DNA from: Zygnema cylindricum
Taxonomy: Eukaryota > Streptophyta > Zygnematophyceae > Zygnematales > Zygnemataceae
DNA length: 64,000 bases
Reading direction: 5' to 3'
Assembly (NCBI GenBank): GCA_037447655.1
Contig: JBBHKE010003386.1
Span: 17,757 to 81,756, forward strand
Positions 59,191 to 64,000 of this stretch are shown one piece after another. Under the pieces are notes generated by a model. That model saw only the letters and a program-made list of their open reading frames with translations. It did not search any database and was not told where the DNA came from. Numbering within the stretch: the stretch's first letter is position 1; each line of letters begins with the position of its first letter. A program made the position numbers and the translations under genes.

Positions 59191-59289
59191 TAATACAAAA
59201 ACCTCATGGAACCTTTTTCCACTTCAATCTTCTAAGTTTTCATTTGAAAGTCGTTTCATTCTCGCTCAAATCAATCAACACACTTTGTG

Positions 59290-60215
59290 CGATCTAGGTT
59301 AGCTCGTAGCTTGGCAACGTAACCCGACTTTCGGTTCATCCGTAGCCAGTTCTGTTAGGATTCCGTAAAACCCGAGATTCGGCATGTCCCATACTCGTGA
59401 AAATTGAGCCAGCCAGGGCTCAAACCTGGGACCTTTGACAGGAGCAGTCAACGCACTAACCACTCTGCCACTGACCACTGTGCCACTAGTTCGATGTAGA
59501 TCCTGGCGAGCCCGTACCCATTTATTTTGGCCGGCTTCGAGTATGGCAATACCATATTCTACCCCGTATGGAGCACGCATCCACGTGCTAATCCAGCAAC
59601 TCCCCATCATGGGGAGGTCACGCAATCCCATATTCTACCCCGTATGGAGCACGCATCCACGTGCTAATCCAACAACTCCCTATCATGGGGAGGTCACGCA
59701 ATCCCGCTAGCTTTGATACCATGTTAGATTTTTGTGAAATCTGCGATTCGGCGTGTCCCATACTAGAGAAAATTGAGTCGGCCAGGGCTCGAACTTCGGA
59801 CCTTTGACTTGAGCTGTCAACGCACTAACCACTGTGCCACCAGCTCGATGTAGAGCCTGGCGGGTCCCTACCCATTTATTTCGGGTGGCTTCAAGTATGG
59901 TAATATCATATTCTACGCCGTATTGATCCAGCATGTACGTGCTAATCCAACAACCCCCCCTCACGGGGAGATCAGTCAATCCATTCGCAATCCCGTTGGC
60001 TTTGATACCATGTTAGATTTTCGTGAAATCTGGGATTCGGCGTGTACCATACTGGGGAAAATTGAGCTGCCCAGGGCTCGAACTTCAGACCTTTGACTTG
60101 AGCCCACTGTGCCACCAGCTCGATGTAGAGCCTGGCGGATCCGTACCCACTTATTTTAGGCAGCATAAAGTATGGTAATTGCGTATTCTACCCCGTATTG
60201 AACCGGCATCTACGC
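59290..60215 (-). mobile_element. Three tandem tRNA-derived SINE copies
   Basis: Three ~300-bp units in minus orientation start about 59706, 60005 and 60215. Each has a tRNA-like head with TGGCACAGTGGTTAGTGCG (A-box) and AGTTCGAGCCCTGG or GGTTTGAGCCCTGG (B-box), a body with CGTACATGCTGGATCAATAC-like sequence and ATCAAAGCTAGCGGGAT at the junctions. The first unit also contains a 76-bp internal duplication (59560-59706). The last unit lacks part of its head. Confidence 0.7.
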
Positions 60216-60229
60216 GCCAATCCAACAAG

Positions 60230-60630
60230 TTTTGCTTACCAAAAATGGCCCACTTAGAACTCTCATTTGACGTGGAGGTTCAATTAAACAATTGCTGTAG
60301 CTTACCTATTGAAAGTTTGAGAGCAGGTGAAGGTTGCTTCATCTTGAGGCCTCTAATTATTCTCTTTATCTGATAAAACTAAACGAGCTAGAAATATCCC
60401 AAGGGAAACTTCGGAGGAAACCAACGACTTGATAGTTCGATTAGTCTTTCGGTTGTATACCCAAGTTCGACGAACAATTTACACTATTTGCACGTCCATA
60501 TCGTTTCAAACTTCACCAGAGTTTCTTCTGGCTTCACCGTGCTCAAGCATATTTCACCATCTTTCGGGCCGCAACATGTATGCTCGAACTCAAACCTTTT
60601 ACAAAAAATCATAGTCAATCGATGGTGTAC
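60230..60630. other. No gene recognised
   Basis: Unique spacer between the SINE cluster and the segmental duplication. Open frames on the plus strand show no known motif. Confidence 0.4.
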
Positions 60631-60633
60631 TCA

Positions 60634-60719
60634 ATTTTGGACCACTCAATACACTTATTGCGTGTATTGGTGCTACAATGATCGATTTGTCCGAAAGTAT
60701 CCATGGTGTCCCAAAAAGT
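60634..60719 (+). pseudogene. Exon 9 fragment of the LysM gene, third copy
   Basis: Encodes FWTTQYTYCVYWCYNDRFVR and KYPWCPK up to the GTGAGT donor. It is nearly identical to the end of exon 9' at 55490-55573. Only the tail of the Cys-rich domain remains. In the downstream acceptor exon TTAACT became TTATTT, removing the stop. Confidence 0.85.
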
Positions 60720-62814
60720 GAGTTAATTTATAAACACATCCTCCGTTGCTTCATCTATCGCTTGTCCATTACGTCTCCATTTTTTTTATGTGTTCTGGTT
60801 TGTTGATGTTTATCGTCATTATTTGGATCATTTCACTTTGCTAGTTTGAGTCTCTACCTTACTTGCCTCTCTGGCCCTATAATGGTTAAAAGGGTTTCGA
60901 CAGTTTTCAATGGCTTAGTATTTCGACAACTTGGAATCGCGTTTAATTTTTTTTTTTGGTTTTTTTTTGTCACTCAGGCCTTATTTTGCATCTCGTGTGG
61001 AAATTTTCCTTTTGGCTCGTCGAGGAAAAAAATTCAAATTATGGCAAGTGAAGAGCGGACTGAAGATCAAGTTATAAAGGCTAAATTGGTCCAAGATACT
61101 TTTAATTCCTTGGGGGTTTTCGTTTTTTGTTTTTTCATTATTTTTTTTTAGATTCGTTCTTTCACTATAAATTGCCACATACATTAGTTGAAATAGAAAC
61201 ACAAATTTATTTTTCTAATTTTTTATGAGTTCATTGTTGTGAATGGTTAAAAAAACGTCCAGTGGTTCTGGTGTCATTAACCATACGTTTGTGGATAAGA
61301 TATGAGATTTTTTTGTTAATTGGCCTGATTTATTCGCTTTTTCAAACGATTTATCTTTAGCTTTGAAATATTGAACAAAGTCAAAAGAGCAGATGACAAT
61401 GAGCTATTTTGAGCTTCCTTTGAGATATATATATATATATATTTTAAGGTTTTACATTACAATGGAGAGAAAGGTTGACTTTCCATTATTTTTATTAACC
61501 ATTTGTCAATAAGATAGGCAAATTTTTGAGATTCGTTCATGTGTTTGGATAACATTTTATTTTTTTTTGATAAAAATTCCAAAGATTTTCCCTTGCTAGA
61601 TAAAAAAAAATTGGTTTTGTGAGCTGACAAATCTGTAGCTGCAGGCTGTAATTGCAAATCATTATCTTGATCCATGTTTTGTAAAAATAATTACATTATT
61701 TTACTCAGGAATATGTGCCATTTCCCTAAGACTGGGTTTTCATATACAAATGTGTATAGCTTACCCGAGTCCTCTCAAGGAAATGCACAATCTTTTGTTG
61801 TTGAAAAAGACAAGGTTTTGATTTTTTTTGGGTTGAAGGAAAGAGGAAATGGCACCTCGAGATAGCACTTGGAAAGTTCCGTCTGAAAGTGGTATAGATT
61901 TGAACAGATACAAGTCAACTCCTGTAGGCTAAAGCATAGATTTTGTATATGCTTTATAGTCCGGATCTATGTGAAGTACCATTATAAATTAAAAAAAAAC
62001 ACGCGCCTACCATGTTTTATCTATGCTAAGATAAACAAAAGAATTTGTGTTTCGGGCTATGTACAAAAGTGAACAAACTGAATTTTCGTCGTTTTGATTG
62101 GGATTTTATGGTGTTGTGGTTTGGCGTAAAAAAAAAAATCGTAAATCCAAACTACACTATTGTCCACACTAGAGTTCAAACTAAAGTTTGGACTAGAGTG
62201 TAAATCATAGTTTCATTTAGGGTTCCACCTAGAGTCCAAACTAGATTCCAAGTTAGAGACTAGACTAGAGTCTGAACAGGAGACCAAACTAGAGTCTAAA
62301 CTAGAGTCTACTTTAAAGTCCATCCTGGAGTCACAAGTCGATTCCAAACTAGCGTCCGAACTAGAGTTTGAACTATAGGCCAAACTAAAGTTCATTTAGA
62401 TTTTAAACTAGAGTCGAATCTACTGAACAGATCATTGACCAAAATAGAGTCCAAACTAGAGGCTAAGCTAGATATTAAAATAGAGTCCTAAATAGATTCC
62501 AAAGTAGATTCCAAACTAGAGTTAAAATAGAGTCCAAACTAGAGACTAACCTAGAGCCACAACTTGAGTCCAAACTAGCGTCCGAACTACACTCCAAAAT
62601 ATAGTCCAAACTTGAATACAAATTAGAGTCCAAACTAGAGTCCAAACAAGAGTTGAAACAAGAGTCCAAACTAGAGTCCAAACTTGAGTCCAAACTAGTG
62701 TCTGAAGTAGAGTTTATACTAGATTACGTTCAAAATTGTGAACTATAGACCGAACTAGAGTCCCAACAAGAACCAAAGTCGAGTCCAAACTAGGGTTTTA
62801 ACTAGAGTCCAAAC
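60720..62814. repeat. Segmental duplication, copy 2, ending in 12-bp satellite
   Basis: Collinear with 55574-58040. The satellite part is 62130-62814. Copy 2 is interrupted at its right end by the LTR at 62815. I see no gene in it. Confidence 0.85.
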
Positions 62815-63814
62815 TGTTGATTTGAGGCAGCCGGTGCCACTGAAGAAGATGAAGAAGCACCAGCAGTTGCCATGATAATCAATTGTGTAAAGAGGAAACT
62901 CTCACGAAATCCCACAAACAACCAACTTCACAATGAAGCCCAAAGCAAACCAGACACACCCTAGGTCTGCAAATTTGCCACAATATAAAATATACAACAG
63001 AGAAACCACATGCAGAATTTCACAAAGTTCTGCCAAAAGATCACAATGATCTTATAATTCAAACACACCCAAAAACTGCTTCGCAGTTTTTCCTACACAA
63101 CAATCCTACTTTTCTTAAAGTAATCTAAGTCCTATATATACAAGTGAGCCTACGGCTGATCACACCGTTCTACAACTAGCGTGGTCAATTGGTACACTAC
63201 TCTTGATTAACAAAATCCCACTGTCGAATGCACATAATTATTTCCACCAATCAGACAGTGGCTAGAAATGAAATAGTACGCGGTTAAAGTTCGTCCGCTG
63301 AAATGACGGTATAGTCAATACTTCTCTTCCAAAAATGACGGCGGACTTCGTCCGCTTTCCACGTATTCTTTCATCACCGAAGATAAACCTCCACGTATAA
63401 ATTTGGTCCTCAAATGTAACTGTACCTTTTCTTCTAGAACAACCAAACTTGACTTTCTCACGGACCGACACGTGTGCCTAAAGTGCACCGAATCTGTGTA
63501 CTCCCTTTCGAGTTACATACTCACTAAATCATGTCCCCGTCAATTTATCTTCACACAAACTGACTCATATTCAGAACACCTTTCTTGCGCAGACTGCTAT
63601 AGCTGCTATGACAGCTATGACTGCTATGACTGCTATGATCTGTCAGCGCAGCTGTGATATTAGAGCAGCGCAGCTGCGATGTCAGATCAGAGCACCATAG
63701 CAGCATAGCAACAAGTGTAGTGTGCTCAAGGTTTCTAGCTGCGATGTCAAACTTAGCGCAGCATGGCAACATAGCAGCAAGATATACAGAGAACTTAAGG
63801 TTTCCAAAACAACA
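62815..63814 (-). repeat. 3' LTR of a second Copia element (family B)
   Basis: The ~1.0-kb LTR has inverted ends TGTTG...CAACA. In element orientation a TATATATAGG motif lies near 63140. It carries a GCTATGACAGC/GCTGCGATGTCA repeat-rich part at 63590-63780. It is unrelated in sequence to the family A LTRs and is inserted into the 12-bp satellite. Confidence 0.82.
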
Positions 63815-63827
63815 CTCCCCTAAACCT
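63815..63827 (-). other. Polypurine tract of Copia family B
   Basis: AGGTTTAGGGGAG on the minus strand directly precedes the LTR start TGTTG. Confidence 0.7.
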
Positions 63828-63837
63828 TTAGACTCTC

Positions 63838-64000
63838 TCAGCCACTGAGTCCACATTCCTCTCTACAAAATTTCAACTTAGGTGCAGGTAAAGACTTAGT
63901 CATCATATCTGCTACCATCTTCTCATCCGGAAGATAACTTAGCTTTAAAATTATATTCATCACCTTCTCTCTTACAAAATGCAGCTTGATGTCAATGTGC
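63838..64000 (-). CDS. C-terminus of Copia pol (RNase H end), runs off the window
   Basis: The minus strand reads HIDIKLHFVREKVMNIILKL, then LPDEKMVADMMTKSLPAPKL, the conserved Copia RNase H C-terminus, ending GLSG and TGA (63838-63840). There is no break in the visible 53 codons. The rest of the element lies beyond the right edge. Confidence 0.88.
   Translation of the reverse strand, partial: HIDIKLHFVREKVMNIILKLSYLPDEKMVADMMTKSLPAPKLKFCREECGLSG

Overview
This is a eukaryotic nuclear window. It has GT-AG introns, TATA-type promoter sites, long low-complexity tracts and many decayed transposons. There are no operons, Shine-Dalgarno sites or phage-type features. A green-lineage genome, plausibly a charophyte or other green alga, is the best guess. 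The reasons are a Copia element whose primer site matches a plant-type initiator tRNA, AAACCCTAA-type telo-box motifs, and a secreted cysteine peptidase joined to LysM modules by an SPPP-rich linker. Such peptidase-LysM proteins are known from volvocine algae. The species assignment is inference. Three 10-N gaps (18817-18826, 36929-36938, 53320-53329) mark assembly joins.

Layout. 1-13.1 kb is retrotransposon territory: an LTR fragment, one structurally complete but decayed minus-strand Copia element (3446-9890, two ~1.04 kb LTRs, primer site, polypurine tract, imperfect 5-bp target duplication), and rearranged Copia pieces. 14.1-36.9 kb is the most unusual part. It is a very large inverted duplication, with arms at about 16.4-23.6 kb and 26.6-36.9 kb, of a composite element. 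In that element I can read a piggyBac-type transposase with all three catalytic Asp positions, an OTU-type cysteine protease domain lying in frame upstream of an uncharacterised domain, a divergently oriented gene for a Cys-rich protein with a long acidic tail, and kilobases of 60-bp, 210-bp and 540-bp repeats. The repeats include a 46-bp perfect palindrome. Every coding region of the element carries stops or frameshifts.

37-47.9 kb is mostly pyrimidine-rich and GC-palindromic low-complexity DNA. It holds two remnants of an uncharacterised minus-strand gene family, a coiled-coil reading frame and a tRNA-derived SINE. 48.1-52.8 kb holds the one clearly intact host gene: ten exons encoding signal peptide, papain-family (C1A) peptidase, EGF-like Cys-rich module, two LysM, Pro-rich linker, third LysM and a Cys-rich tail. 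A tandem copy (53.5-55.8 kb) keeps an open frame for the LysM half only. A third fragment lies at 60.6 kb inside a ~2.2 kb segmental duplication that also carries a 12-bp satellite. The window closes inside another minus-strand Copia element (62815 onward).

How the parts work together. The peptidase-LysM protein is predicted to be secreted and to bind N-acetylglucosamine polymers. The LysM-only copy would be a binding protein without the enzyme, if it is expressed. Everything else is mobile or repeat DNA. In-frame stops in the transposon genes are often explicable as C-to-T changes (CAG/CAA/CGA to TAG/TAA/TGA), as expected from methylated, silenced DNA.
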